DNA of 64,000 nucleotides from Sipunculus nudus (taxonomy: Eukaryota; Annelida; Sipuncula; Golfingiida; Sipunculidae): assembly GCA_026874595.1 (NCBI GenBank), contig CM049313.1, forward strand, positions 43,864,659 to 43,928,658. The letters are read 5' to 3'. Under the pieces are notes generated by a model. It was not told the DNA's origin, did not search any database, and saw only the letters and a program-made list of their open reading frames with translations. This document shows positions 1-12,589 of the stretch, piece by piece. How positions within the stretch are numbered: the stretch's first letter is position 1; the number at the start of each line of letters is the position of its first letter. The translations under genes were made by a program, and so were the position numbers.

Positions 1-490
1 TCATTAGGACTTCGTTCCTTCGAGATATTAAGGGAAAAAAACTCCGTTTTCCATAAAAAAAGCCATTGTTACACTTCAAGGCTGCCTAATATTAAAACCA
101 CTGATCTGTTTTTGATCGTATTTAGTATTCACATTCTTTCATACATTTTCTATGAACATACCAAAAATTAGGCCAGTATTGGGTATTATTTTGATGTTAT
201 GGGCCTAAACATAATGCAATTTTTTAAAAAATCAGGAAATATATTTACTCACCTAACATGAGAATTGCTGAACCTAGAGACTTTTTTTCAGGAATATAAC
301 TTTATTTAATCAAGATTCAATTGTTTACCCAAAATTAGATCTGAATTTTGCAAATTTTTCAAGTTATTAGCATAAATAAAAAATCAATACCTTAAATTTT
401 GTCCAACTTTGGCACTGTTGATTTAATTTTCACAGCAAAAATACATAAGGATTTAATCTTTTAAAATCTGAAATTTCAAAGAAATTGATT
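1..490 (-). repeat. dispersed repeat, family R1 (inverted copy)
   Basis: Reverse-complement copy of a roughly 0.5-0.7 kb family seen in plus orientation at 13835-14466, 44685-45330 and 45412-46096. Shared landmarks include 'gccatggtcaaagttggg'-type phrases, 'ctgattttttacaaagt' and 'agtggttttgatattaggca'. The copy is cut by the window edge. No coding capacity is visible. Confidence 0.7.
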
Positions 491-1209
491 GGAAAGAATA
501 GCTTCTATTCATGTTTTCATACACCATGTCAAGTGTTGTTTACATCTAGCTCACCTAGTAGTACAGCCTTCACTTGCATTATGTAACCCACCCCAGGCAG
601 CTTGCCTTGGGTCAGCCTGGCCACTACCAGCAGGCTTCCCCTCTGCCCTGCACTCCCCCCCCCCCCCCAGTTGGTGCATAAACTAGATGAATGTTATTAT
701 TTTCTGTATTTGATTCATTCTTATTCTAGGCTATGCTACATTTTAGATTTTGTATTGTACCACCAGGGTTACAATGATTAAAGTGTACATTTAATTGTGT
801 CCACAAAGTGGTGTATTGTTATGAAAGTGTGGATGTTCATCAGATAAGTAATTCCTTACTACAGAAGAGTAAAAACTTCACCAGGTGTGAAATTGACTAT
901 TAATTCCAGTAATAAATGAAAACTGGTAAGTAGCACAATGATATTGTTTGTCCCTCATTCAACCAACAGTGTGTATACTTTATTTGAAAAGATGTTTTAT
1001 TTTATCAAATTTGCTTTTATTTTATTTTGGTGAATAAAATTAAGCATGTACTGAAAACTCCAATGTGCAAAACTTTTTAAAAGTGATTCAAGGAATATTC
1101 TTGTAGATGCCATGTTGTGGCATTATTTTCTTTCAAATTCAGTTTAAACATTTATGATTTAAAAATAATAAAATATATGTGTATGCATAACAGACCCAAT
1201 ATGAGCTAC

Positions 1210-1345
1210 ACTCTGGATATATGATGATTGCAACTTTTGCAACAATTCTAAAATTTTACTTATAGTTTCAGTTTTTTACTCTGGATATATAATGATTGCA
1301 ACTTTTGCAACAATTCTAATATTTTAACTTATATTTTCAGGTTTT
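1210..1345. repeat. two tandem copies of a ~68-bp unit
   Basis: 'ctctggatatat' followed by 'gattgcaacttttgcaacaa' occurs twice, 68 bp apart. The rest of 490-1400 shows only AT-rich unique sequence with no supported gene. Confidence 0.75.
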
Positions 1346-1399
1346 TTTATTAAAAATTTATAAAACCTGTAAATAAAAAAATGATTCAGATAAAAACTT

Positions 1400-1690
1400 C
1401 TTAATGGAAAAAGTAGATATGCTTAAAAAATAGGATTATATATAAACTTAAATGCATTATTCCCTTGAAAGTGAAATAAAGGTATTAGTCCATTCTGTCC
1501 ACTTGCCTGTCCATCTGTAAATTTTCATATGCATCACAGTATCTCAAAATTTTACTGTTTTTTTTCATGACAGTCTTGTCAGAGTATTAGTTTGCAATCA
1601 TATATTTAGAACTTTACTTTAACGAAGTAGGAGGGCCCCTTTCCTCTTAGCTTTTCATATTCTTATATAAATGAAAAACATTACAATAGA
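1400..1690 (+). repeat. dispersed repeat, direct copy of 3530-3815
   Basis: The segment from 'gatatgcttaaaaaat' through 'aaatgaaaaacattacaa' recurs at 3530-3815 with minor differences, in the same orientation. It includes 'aaataaaggtattagtccat'. It is noncoding and probably an internal part of a larger repeat. Confidence 0.75.
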
Positions 1691-1694
1691 ATAT

Positions 1695-2365
1695 TTCTAC
1701 ATCCACCTTCGTGCTGCCCTCACTTTTCCCTTCTCCGAACCCCATCCCAAAGTCAGCCTCAGTAAGCAAGAACAAGATGAATCAGATATATTCATACTTT
1801 AATATTTTGTATTTAATATTTTTTAATTTAACTATACGTCCATAGGTACCTATGTACATGCCAGAAATAATGTCAATATTGTGTAATATGTAGACATAGT
1901 GGGCATCACAATAATGTACCTTGTCAAGACTAAAGAGATATTGTGTCATACAGTCACAAATTCATAAATCACTTCATCAGCATAGTTAATCATAACATAT
2001 CATATCTGTCAAATTGAAAGCTTGCAGACTACCATACACTTTAGATCCTTCAACAAATAGCCTTATCATCATTCTACTACTGCTTATTACTGCTGTCATT
2101 GAATTCATATTTGCTCAAATATATCACAATTTTCAACCCCTCCTAAATAAATAAAAAATAAACCACTATATTTTACTCTATTAATCCATCAGTCAGGTAA
2201 TTTCATTTATCATTTACTCACATATTACAATACATTCCTTTTATAATAGCCCAACATGTACATGATATTCATAAGCTTTATCGACTCGATATAGTATCAC
2301 AGTGGAGAAACATTTATAGTACAATCACGATCAGCTGAGCGCCGTGACCCATGGGTCCCTTGTTT
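1695..2365 (+). repeat. dispersed element ending in the CAGCTGAGC/CCCATGGG box, inverted relative to 42165-42810
   Basis: Reading inward from the box at 2331-2365, the sequence matches the reverse complement of 42165-42810. Shared marks include the 'cttctccgaaccccatccca' stretch and the 'agtatcacagtgg' neighbourhood. The conserved terminal box begins TCAGCTGAGCGCCGTGACCC and continues into CATGGGTCCCTTGTTT. No ORF suggests a transposase, so it is probably nonautonomous. Confidence 0.7.
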
Positions 2366-2855
2366 ACAGCGTCCATCTGTTCATCTGCCTTGGGATAAAA
2401 TCACTCGTATCTCTGCATTGGTTGGACTTATCCACCAGAAATTTTGCATGTGTATACATCCTGGATAGCTTTCTTAATTTTATAACAGGTGACGCAACCT
2501 ACATTCTCGTTCAGGCTGCAGACAAACATGCTTTTATCTCACGACTGGTTTGACGTATCCTTCTGAAATTTTGCATGTGTATAGATCTCACAAAGCTCTT
2601 TATCATACGCAAAACTTGTCGTGCCACCTGCAACCATTTTCGCACAGCGTCCGTCGGTTTGTCTGCCGTGGGATAAAATCACTCATGTCTCGGCAGTGGT
2701 TGACTTATCTGCCTAAAATTGTGCAGGTCTGGTTTGATGTATCCTCCTGAAATTTTGCATGTGTATAGATCTGACATAGCTCTTAATCATACACATAATT
2801 GATGGCGCCACCTGCAATCATTTTTGCAGAGCGTCCATTTGTTTGTCTGCTGTGT
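2366..2855 (-). repeat. inverted units of the 277-bp satellite family
   Basis: Reading the minus strand gives the same phrases as the 5.65-7.86 kb array: 'gataagtcaaacca' variants, 'gagatctatacacatgcaaa' and the GGTGGC..GCCACC area. Two or so degenerate units lie here, directly after the conserved box at 2331-2365. Confidence 0.75.
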
Positions 2856-3330
2856 GATTATTGGCTGTGATGGAGTTATTTATTTTTAATAATCCCTTAT
2901 AAAACTAGTTATAGAACATTACTGTTCTTTAACATATGTCATACTCATTTACCTAATGTTTCGCTAATGTGGAATTAATATGCAAATCCAAAGTATGCAT
3001 ACCTGCATAAGCTGTGGTTTTGAATAATATAAATAATATAAATAATCACCTTTTCATCAATATTATACAATTGGATTTTGTACTGTTGTATTTCTTATGG
3101 TAAAGTTATGATGTATTTTATAAAAAAGTGTTCTATTAAGTGGCATATGCAATTTGTGGTTTGAAATAAAATGAATTAACTGGACCTTATCAATACAATT
3201 CAACTGGATATTTCTACATTTTTATTTCTAATGTTATAGTTATGATGTTCATTAAATTATTTAAAAGGCTTTAAGTAACATCTGCAAACTGCCGCTTAGT
3301 ATTTTACAGTTGTATATACTCATATACGAG
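2856..3330. other. AT-rich sequence, no gene seen
   Basis: Repeat-poor AT-rich sequence with no convincing exon, RNA gene or regulatory signal. Confidence 0.5.
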
Positions 3331-3332
3331 TA

Positions 3333-3885
3333 GTGGTTTGTCTTATCTGCCTAAATTTTGCATATGTATACAACTTGGATAGCTGTCTGTTTTTTTTATG
3401 GCAGGTGGTGCCACCTACATACACATTTCGGCTGCAGACATCCATGCTAATATGCAACACACCTCACTCTATTTCCCCTTGCCACTCAATCCATGCCTCA
3501 CTTCACCAATCCCACTCGGCGGACACATTGGAAAAAATGGATATGCTAAAAAAGGGCTTATATATAAACTTAAATGCATTATTCTCTTGAAAGTGAAATA
3601 AAGGTATTAGTCCATTCTGTCCACTTCCCTGTCCATCACTAAATTTCATATGCATCACATTATCTCAAAACTTTTACTGTTTTTCTTCATGACAGTCTTG
3701 TAAGAGTATTAGTTTGCAATCATATTTTGAGAACTTTACTATAACCAAGTAGGAGGGCCCCTTTCCTCTTAGCTTCTCATATTCTTATATAAATGAAAAA
3801 CATTACAAAAGAATATTTTGCATATTTTGCATTTGCAAAAATTTCAAACTTCAGCTGAGCGCTGTGACCCATGGGTCCCTTGTTT
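3333..3885. repeat. mosaic: inverted satellite flank, direct repeat and terminal box
   Basis: 3333-3535 is the reverse complement of the left flank of the satellite array (5650-5790). 3530-3815 is the second copy of 1400-1690. 3851-3885 is another copy of the TCAGCTGAGCG..CCCATGGGTCCCTTGTTT box. The small ORFs here are by-products of the repeats. Confidence 0.7.
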
Positions 3886-3974
3886 AAAATGATGTACGAG
3901 AAATGATGACGACTGCTAGAACTGTATGAAATGTGCTTGTAAATAACAGTTATTTCAATAAAAAAATAACATAT

Positions 3975-4880
3975 ATATTGTCTTTGCTAATTACGGAAGC
4001 GTATTGTGCCACATGGTAAAATAAAAATAAAAAAATACTATCTCGTACGTATGACATAATTAATCTTTCGGATCTTATTCACATACTACACAACAGGTCA
4101 ACTGATTTATGTATAAGCAATGGTATATATATATATACTTATATATATGTGTGTGTGTGTGTATGTTAAATAATGCGTGTTCTCTTCCTAACTACACACA
4201 CCCCAACCTTGCTGACCGTCGGAACCCCGTTGAAACAAATACATATATTTATTTATGTATTTATATATTTGAATATACTATAAATTCTGTTCGATTTAAC
4301 ATTGTCTGTTGTGTCTATTTTTCTAAAATATTTTAAAGAAGCAAAGTTATCAAAACGTTGTCTGCCAGTCATATACAGAACTTTCATTTTCATTTGTTAG
4401 CAGCGTATGATTTTATAATGGTGAACCTGTCATAAAATTAATAAGAAAAAAAATATTGCCTTTGCCAAATTGAAACTACCATTTGGAGAAAGAAGGGTTC
4501 TCGAAAAAGGTACAGCTACCAAATAGCCTGATTTTAAGTAATTGAGAATGGATATTTGTGGGGCAGCTTTCTAATAATCTAAACTGGTCTGTATAAGAAC
4601 TAGACTTATCAGTTGGTTGTTCAGCAAATCCATGCAAATACACGGGCTTAATATCTCCTGTTCACCGGTTATATACGTTATTATGGTTCTGTGTGTGAGT
4701 AAACACAGTGCACCTGTGTCTGTTCACCATCAAAAGACTGCGTGCCGAAGCAAGATTTTAGTTGAGCACACGCGACAGTTATTAAAAAAAAGAAGAAACA
4801 TGAAAGAAGAAACAACCAGAAAAGCTGAAAAAAAAACTTGATTTGTGAAGGTGAAGTTGATTAGTACGGCCAGCAAGTGG
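3975..4880 (+). repeat. left arm of a large inverted repeat (pairs with 8990-10360)
   Basis: Matches the reverse complement of the right arm at several points in order. The 'acggaagcgtattg' region corresponds to 'caatacgcttccg' near 10339. 'cagtcatatacagaac' corresponds to the region near 9815. 'gggttctcg..tagctacc' corresponds to 9620-9700. The 'gccacttg' stretch corresponds to 9000. Part of this arm (about 4620-4920) also belongs to the dispersed family at 19020-19450 and 47090-47475. It carries a small TA/TG microsatellite at 4126-4164. Confidence 0.7.
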
Positions 4881-5100
4881 CGTGAGCGCTGTGTTTTTCT
4901 TTTGTCCTTGATCGCGCCCGGGGCAAGGTTTTTTCCACTCCTGTAACAGAGTAAGCAAACAGTTTTAGAACGAAATATTGAAAAATACCTTTATGTTTTA
5001 AGGAGAATACACTATAATTCATGTATGCTCAACATAATTGGTATGTGAAATGTTGATAGGTCCTTTTTTTCATTTAAGCTCACTACTACACAATCGGCTT

Positions 5101-5210
<110 letters not shown>

Positions 5211-5640
5211 AAAAGACTTGGTAATTTTAGAATGGCTCAGACGGTGGATACTTTTAATACCATAAGTAATACGTGTAACGTCTGTCAGAGGTTCTTATTT
5301 GACCAGATAAAATATCCCGACATGTGCAAGGGACACAACAATGTTATCATTACTTGCGAGGGATTCTTATGCTAATATGGCAAATTGAAAAAAAATTGGA
5401 AATAAAATTTAGAAACGAGACCAATCGTCCAGAAATGAGAACAAGGCCTACAAGCCTAATGCGATCCTGTGCAAAGTTTGGGAGTGTGAATGGAGGTTTA
5501 TTTTTAAAATTTAATATTGATCCTTTTAAGTCCTGCATATCTACCTTAGTCATTATGAATTCAGCAAAATGGACATTTTGGACCTGGAAGTTTCAGACTA
5601 GGACATTTTAAAACTAGAATATGGGTAGTCGACAAGCGAC
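5211..5640. other. sequence without recognised gene
   Basis: Contains overlapping small ORFs on both strands (5324-5611 plus, 5350-5553 minus). Neither has recognisable domains or splice support. I call no gene here. Confidence 0.4.
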
Positions 5641-5649
5641 TCTGTGTAT

Positions 5650-7860
5650 CCGCAGAAATCAGAGTGGGACGGGTGAAGTGAGGCATGGATTAAGTGGCAA
5701 GGGAATAGAGTGAAGTGTGTTGTATATTATATTGGATGTCTGCAGCTTAAACGTGAATGTAGGTGGTGCCATCTGTCATAAAATCAAGAAAATTGTCCAG
5801 GATGTATAAACCTGCAAAATTTCAGGTGGATAAGTCAAACCACTGCTGATATATGAGTAATTTTATCCCAAGGCAGATGAACAGATGGACACTGTGCAAA
5901 AGTGGTGGCAGGTAGCGCTATCAGTTTTGCCTATGATGAAGAGCTATGTGAGATCTATACACATGCAAAATTTTGGCCGATTGGTCAAAAGGTTCCTGAG
6001 ATATGACCGTGAATGTCTGCAGAGTAATCGTGAATGTAGGTGGCGCCACCTGTCATGAAATCAAGAGAACCGTCCAGGATGTATAAACCTGCAAAATTTC
6101 AGGTGGATAAGTCAAACCACTGCTGAGATATGAGTGATTTTATCCCAAAACAGATGGACGCTCTCATAAATGGTTGCAGGTGGCGCCACCAGTTTTGCCT
6201 TTGATGAAGAGCTATATGAGATCTATACACATGCAAAATTTTGGCCCAATCGGTCAAACTGATCCCGAGATATGAGCTTGGATGTCGGCAGAGTAAACGT
6301 TAATGTAGGTGGCGGCACCTGTCATAAATCGAGAAAGCTGTCCAGGATGTATAAACCTGCAAAATTTTAGGTAGAAAAGTCAAACCACTGCTGAGATATG
6401 AGTGATATTATCCCAAGGTAGATGAACAGATGGACGCTGTGCAAAAATGGTTGCAGGTGGCGCCACCAGTTTTGCCTATGACGAAGAATTATGTGAGATC
6501 AATACACATTTAAATTTTGGCCCAATGGGTCAAACGGTTCCCAAGATATGAGCTTGGATGTCTGCAGAGTAAACGTGAATGTAGGTGGCGCCACCTGTCA
6601 TGAAATCGCGAAAGCTGTCCAGGATGTATAAACCTGCAAAATTTCAGGTGGAAGAGTAAAACAACTGCTGAGATATGAGTGATATTTTCCCAAGGCAGAT
6701 GAACAGATGGACGCTGTACAAAAATGGTTGCAGATGGCGCCACCAGTTTGGCCTATGATGAAGAGCTATATGAGATCTATACAAATGCAAAATTTTGGCC
6801 CAATCGGTCAAACGGATTTCGAGATATGAGTTTGGATGTCTGCAGAGTAAACGTGAATGTAGGTGGCGCCACCTGTCAAAAAAATCAAATAATCTGTCCA
6901 GGATGTATAAACCTACAAAATTTCGGATGAATAAGTCAAACCACTGCTGCGATATGAGTGATTTTATCCCAAGGCAGATGAACAGATGGGTGCTGTGCAT
7001 TAATTGTTGCAGGTGGCGCCACCAGTTTTGCCTATAATGAAGAGATATGTGAGATCTATACACATGCAAAATTTTGGCCCAATCGGCCAAACAGTTCCCG
7101 AGATATAAGCTTTAATGTCTGCAGAGTAAACGTGAATGTAGGTGGCGCCACCTGTCATAAAATCGAGAAAGCTTTCCAGGATGTATAATCCTGCAAAATT
7201 TCAGGTGGAAGAGTCAAACCACTGCTGAGATGAGTGATTTTATCCCAAGGCAGATGAACAGGTGGGTGCTGTGCATTAATGGTTGCAGGTGACGCCACCA
7301 GTTTTGCCTACGATGAAGAGATATGTGAGATCTATACACATGCAAAATTTTGGCCCAATCGGCCAAACAGTTCCCGAGATATAAGCTTTAATGTCTGCAG
7401 AGTAAACGTGAATGTAGGTGGCGCCACCTATCATAAATCGAGAAAGCTGTCCAGGATGTATAGACTGCAAAATTCCAGGAGGATAAGTCAAACCACTGCT
7501 GCGATATGAGTGGTTTTATCCCAAGGCAGATGAACAGATTCGTGCTGTGCATAAATGGTTGCAGGTGGCGCCACCAGTTTTGCCTACGATGAAGAGATAT
7601 GTGAGATCTATACACATGCGAAATTTTGGCCCAATCGGTCAAACAGTTCCCGTGATATGAGCTTGGATGTCTGCAGAGTAAACGAGAATGTAGGTGGCGC
7701 CACCTGTCATAAATCGAGAAAACTGTCCAGGATGGATAAACCTGCAAAATTTCAGGTAGATAAGTCAAACCACTGCTGAGATATGAGTGATATTATCCCA
7801 AGGCAGATGAACAGATGGACGCTGTGCAAAAATGGTTGCAGGTAGTGCCACCATTTTTAG
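5650..7860 (+). repeat. 277-bp tandem satellite array with GGTGGCGCCACC palindromes
   Basis: The phrase 'tggcgccaccagttttgcc' or close variants recurs at 6181, 6458, 6735, 7014, 7290 and 7565, a spacing of 275-279 bp. A second palindromic site, 'gtggcgccacctgtcat', recurs at about 5762, 6040, 6309, 6584, 6858, 7140, 7419 and 7696. About eight units are present, with 'gagatctatacacatgcaaa' and 'ccaaggcagatgaacagatg' in each. ORFs of up to 148 codons inside the array are periodic artefacts. Confidence 0.95.
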
Positions 7861-8137
7861 CGTATGTTATAAAGCTATCAAAGGGCTACATTTGTGCAAA
7901 AACTTTAGCCTGATCGGTCAAACGGTTCCCGAGATATCCGGTTTACTTTATGGAAACAGACACATTAATGAACGCTTGGCAGCAAGGAAAGGTCAGAGGT
8001 CAACAAAAAATGAGGGTGCAGCAGTTCACATGTGACCTGATGATAAACCAGATTCGCTTAAAATGCAAACAAAGTTTTTTCAAACAGTTGAAAGATATAG
8101 TTCCAATAATCTGAGAATTCTGCATCTAAACATTGTG

Positions 8138-8187
8138 TCCAGACGTCTAGACGCTGTGTCTAGACGTCTAGACACATTGTCTGGACA
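8138..8187. repeat. nested GTCTAGAC / AGACGTCT palindromes
   Basis: A 50-bp stretch made of repeated 'tctagacg' and 'agacgtctagac' words, flanked by 'gtccagac' and 'gtctggac'. As a whole it is close to an inverted repeat able to form a hairpin. Confidence 0.8.
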
Positions 8188-10029
8188 TCCCCCCAGAGCC
8201 AGGTCAGTTGCCATTATGATGTCTGGACCCCACCTGTTTGTACTGAATGACCTCTAGACTTGGCTGCTGAAACTCAGCATATTGTCAAATCTGTTTACAA
8301 ATACAGAAAGCCTTTTTCAATTGGCTACAATGCTTTTTTAAAACTGTATTTACCCAATCTATTCTTATAAAACTGGCAGAACCCTACCATAGAATAATTC
8401 TTGTAAAGTTTAAACCAATCAGCTTAACAGTTTCATCATAAATCAGTGTATAAGCTAGAAGAGTTTAAAATTACATTTTCGCTTGTAAAAAACACATCAA
8501 TGTAGGTGGCGCCAGCAATACCTCAAAATCAGATATGACATATGTGACAAACATTGGTTTAAAATTTGGTGATTATAGCTCTAGCCGTTTCTGAGATTTT
8601 AATTTTAGTGTGCTTTTTTGGACAGATGACTAAGTTCAACCCCCTGTAACTCGGCCAAAAATCTCCGAACTGGAACCATTCGAACAAACTTGCGAGGGAT
8701 TGTTCAAGGGATCATTTCTGTGAAATATTGGACAATTTGGCTGGACAGTTTCAGTGAAGAAGATTTTTAAAGGTTTTTAAGCTTTTTCTCTTTAAAATCT
8801 AAATTAATGCAGATACCCAATAACTAGCTCCAGGGCACCAAGTTTCACATGTGACTAATTCTTACATGTAATTTGGAGCTGCTAGCTCCGAGGGTTTCCG
8901 ACTTACAGCCATGAACGGCGGAAAGCCAGCCCTGGACGGCGGACGGCTGACGGACGACGCTGCTCCATCGCATAAGCTCACAGGTTCGCTAAAAATACAG
9001 CGCCCACGCCACTTGGTGGTGGTACAACGTAACTTCACAAATCGTGGGTTTTCAAGCTTGGTGTTTCTTCTTTCGTGTTTCTTTCTTTTTTATAATTGGC
9101 GAGCGTGCGCGTTCAAGAACTTACCTCTGGTCACATGGCCTTCTTATCTAAACTAACATATATTTAGAGAGGTTCTGTAATAAAGAAATGTCCATAATGA
9201 GAGGTTCATGAATAACATGTATTATTTAACGAAGTGCTAGATCCCATACGTTGAACTTCATGCCGTTTACAGTTTAAATTTACCACATATAAGATCTTAT
9301 AAGACCGATCGGAGGTGTAAATTTTACCACCACTTCAGCCTTACATATGAGAAAAGGGCTTGCATTAAAATTTCGTATTCTTCTGTGACAGATTAATCGC
9401 ACGTCTATTAGTGTTTAATTTTGATTTTTTTTTCTTAATTTAGTTCAAAATAAAAATAATACGTACCTCATAAAATGGGTTGTTGTTGAATGTTCAGCTA
9501 CCCACCATTCATATCAATGGCTGTATATGCATTAAATAGTTTAAAGAACCCCTACCTAGTGCGTAATATCATAAAACTAGTTCTTGGACAAATCAGTTAA
9601 GAATATTAGAAACCTGCCCCACAAATATCCATTCTCAGTTACTTAAAATAAGGCTTTTTGGTAGCTATACCTCTTGTCCGAACCCTTCTTTCTCCCAAAA
9701 GTATTGTCAGTTTGGCATAGGCAATATATTTCTGCCCATCAACATAATGACAGGCTCACTATTATAATATCATACTCTGCTAACAGAATTTAATCACCAT
9801 TCGTAAAACAAGAGTTCTGTATATGACTGTCAGACAACAATTGTTTTAATTCGCTTCCTCGATATATTACAGAAACCTGGACACAAAAAATGATAAATTT
9901 AAAAGCATTTTAAGATATACTTTAAATAAATAAATATATATATATGTGTATGTACGTTTCAACGGTGTCCCAGCGTTTGCAAGGAGGTAGAGATGTTGTA
10001 TATAGTTAGTGTAAAAACAAACATTATTT

Positions 10030-10030
<1 letters not shown>

Positions 10031-10082
<52 letters not shown>
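10031..10082. repeat. (AT)n microsatellite
   Basis: Pure AT dinucleotide run of about 52 bp within the right inverted arm. Confidence 0.97.
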
Positions 10083-10085
<3 letters not shown>

Positions 10086-10146
10086 TGATACATATATCAG
10101 TTGGCCTGTTGTGTAATCAGTGAATTAGATCCGTATAATTTATTTT

Positions 10147-10315
10147 GTCGTACGTGCGAGATAATATGTCGTACGTACGAGATAGTATGTCGTTCGTACG
10201 AGATAGTATGTCGTCCGCACGAGATAGTATATGTCGTACGTACGAGATAGTATGTCGTAAGTACGAGATAGTATGTCGTAGTATATGATAATATGCTGTA
10301 TGTACGAGATAATAT
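10147..10315. repeat. 21-bp palindromic minisatellite
   Basis: Tandem units of 21 bp built on the perfect palindrome TCGTACGTACGA followed by 'gatagtatg'. About eight units, several with point changes. The inverted partner arm near 4040 has only a single unit ('tctcgtacgtatgac'), so the expansion is local. Minus-strand ORFs here (10097-10368) simply translate the 7-codon repeat. Confidence 0.9.
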
Positions 10316-10369
10316 TTTTCTTTTACCAGGTAACAGCAATACGCTTCCGAAGCTAATTGCTTTCCCAAA

Positions 10370-11878
10370 AGTGGAAAAAAGGCTTTCTTGTAATCTTAAT
10401 CTGAGCTAAGAATTTTATTTCTTACAACCATTTGGTTCTGATAATTAATGAAACCAGTAGGAATCATTTTGAGGGTTAGTCATATTTGTTTGAATAAAAG
10501 ACGAAACTATCAAAATTACTTTGTATGCAGATGATGACCACGACGGCATTCTAAACAAATGTTATTTCTTCTATAGTGATCAAAACGTAAATATAATAAT
10601 GTTTCACATGACAGATAATTATATATAAATATAATATTTTCCAAATTTAAATACAGATAATAATTTGTTTATAAAACAATGTGGACTACAGAATGACATA
10701 TGCGAGACCAAAGATCAAGCATCAAAGAGAAATTGACAACAACAGACGAACAGACAGACGTACTGACAAACTGACACCATCTGGATGACAGTTGACCAGA
10801 CTAAATAATGGGAAATGCATAGACAAATAAACAGAGCTTTAGTGTGTGTAGATAGGCAATACTCGACGAAGTTATGAGCAACATTTTGTTTTTTTTTCGG
10901 TGACCTTGACCTTTTCTATCTAAACTAAAAACCAAAAGCTTAGATAAGTTTTGTTTATCTATCAACTATATCATTTTCAGAGCGATTGCTTGAGAATTGT
11001 GGCCTGTAGAGCGAAACAAGTGAAATCTCTTAACATCTCGTTTGACACGAACCGGTTTGAGATATCACGAGAATTAGCACAAAATTGAATAAAACTGACC
11101 CAGTGCCATATGAAGTAGAAAAGTACACCTCTCTAGGTTTAGAACTGACAAAGTTAGAAAAATGAAACCCTACAATTTAGAATATCATGAATTTTACCCA
11201 AAAATGCGTAACCATGGCTACAGCAGATTGAGACAGCTACACATCAAAACAGAAGCCATGGCATGGAGAGTATAATAATGAGCTACAATTTATGCGGCTA
11301 CGATAAATTTTGACGAAGACATGAAAATATAATAATTTTGTTGTTTTTTGATGACCCAAACCTTTGAACTAATGGCATTAAAAGACATGAAACTTCTAGA
11401 ACTTCATGGGTTCTATCAACAGCCTGTGGAATGCCATTTGGAAGACCAATAATAAACAGGGAGGCGATTTTGACAACAACTGACAAACAGACGGACATAC
11501 TGACACATCCAATATGATAGTTAACCAATCCTTCTCATGGAGAGAGTATAGAGCAAGAAAATGACCTATAGTTTTTGTGGACAGACCTCTCTTTGACGAA
11601 ATTATGACGAAAATAATTTTTTTTCGATGGCCTTGACCTTTGATTTATATTGACAAAAAAACAATAGGCTTCCAGGACTTTCAGTTTTCCATTAACCCTG
11701 TACGTTCCAAATCGATTGCTTCAAAACTGTGGCTAGTGAGTGGTGACAAACAAACACACAAAGACACATACGCAAATGACCAACAAAACTGGGCTCCGGT
11801 CGATCATGAACATTCAGCTTCTACGTCCGACATGCATGTGTTTATTGACAGTCTAACAACGCGTGATAATTAGAATAA
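10370..11878. other. gene-free stretch with degenerate repeats
   Basis: No exon is supported. Two related segments (about 10860-10960 and 11570-11690) share 'ttatgacgaaaa/ttatgagcaac', a T-run and 'ccttgacctt'. 'acagacggac' tails occur near 10745 and 11490, suggesting old copies of a dispersed repeat. Confidence 0.5.
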
Positions 11879-12300
11879 ACTACAGGTGGCGCCACTAGTC
11901 TTCAGGAAATGTTAAAACCGTCCATGATCAATAAGTAAATATGGCAAGAATCATTGCAGTTAAAACGTTATTTATTCAGATACAGGAACTTTTGTTTAAA
12001 TTTTTTTATTATTCTGGAGTGCACGAACAGGCCACATAACACGGAGAACACACGTCGCACTCATCTTATATCAGGTGTCCAAGGATATTATTTGAGGATC
12101 TTCTGGATGTCAAGTAAGAAGATTCTTGGTCCAACGGTTACGATTTGGGTCCTGTTAACGGACGATGGGTCAAGGGACAAATAGTGTTCAACAAACCTCA
12201 GATGACTTTTATACAGCGGAGTTAAAATAGGATAGTAGGTGGCGCCAAATTTCTCCCGTACAAAACAAAGCTATTCTAGATCTTCTAATTTATTTAAGTC
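11879..12300. repeat. dispersed repeat, family R2 with GTGGCGCC site
   Basis: 'ggtggcgccactagtctt' followed by 'gcaagaatcat' and 'tttattattctgg' matches copies at 36385-36835 and 61630 onward. A second 'aggtggcgcc' lies at 12237-12247. Noncoding. Confidence 0.65.
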
Positions 12301-12589
12301 CGAAAGAGGAAAAATTAGATGCGATTTTTACCGTTCAGCGTCAAGGTCAATCTCCTATTAAAGGTCAGGGCCCCATTGTCAATAGACATCGTTTTCTGAC
12401 CCATATCTATGCACAAGCCAAATGTAACAACGACCCTTAAAATCATCTCGCTCATGATTTTTCTCGGTTGGCGGCGCCGGCAAGACCGTGCTGAAACCAC
12501 AGTATCCCCGACTTTGTCTCGGGATGCAATTATATTGCAATCAAGTTGTTTACGTTCAACTGCGTTTTATTAGCTCAGCTGACTGAAAT

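Larger units (their letters stand above)
8990..10360 (-). repeat. right arm of the large inverted repeat
   Basis: Partner of 3975-4880 in reverse complement, but longer because of the AT microsatellite and the 21-bp satellite inside it. The intervening ~4.1 kb loop contains the CT/TA microsatellite and the 277-bp array. Confidence 0.7.

Noticed and set aside
6644-7090. 148-codon minus-strand ORF and neighbours in the 5.6-7.8 kb region
   Set aside because: Periodic translation of the 277-bp satellite; frames shift from unit to unit and no start or splice context is shared.
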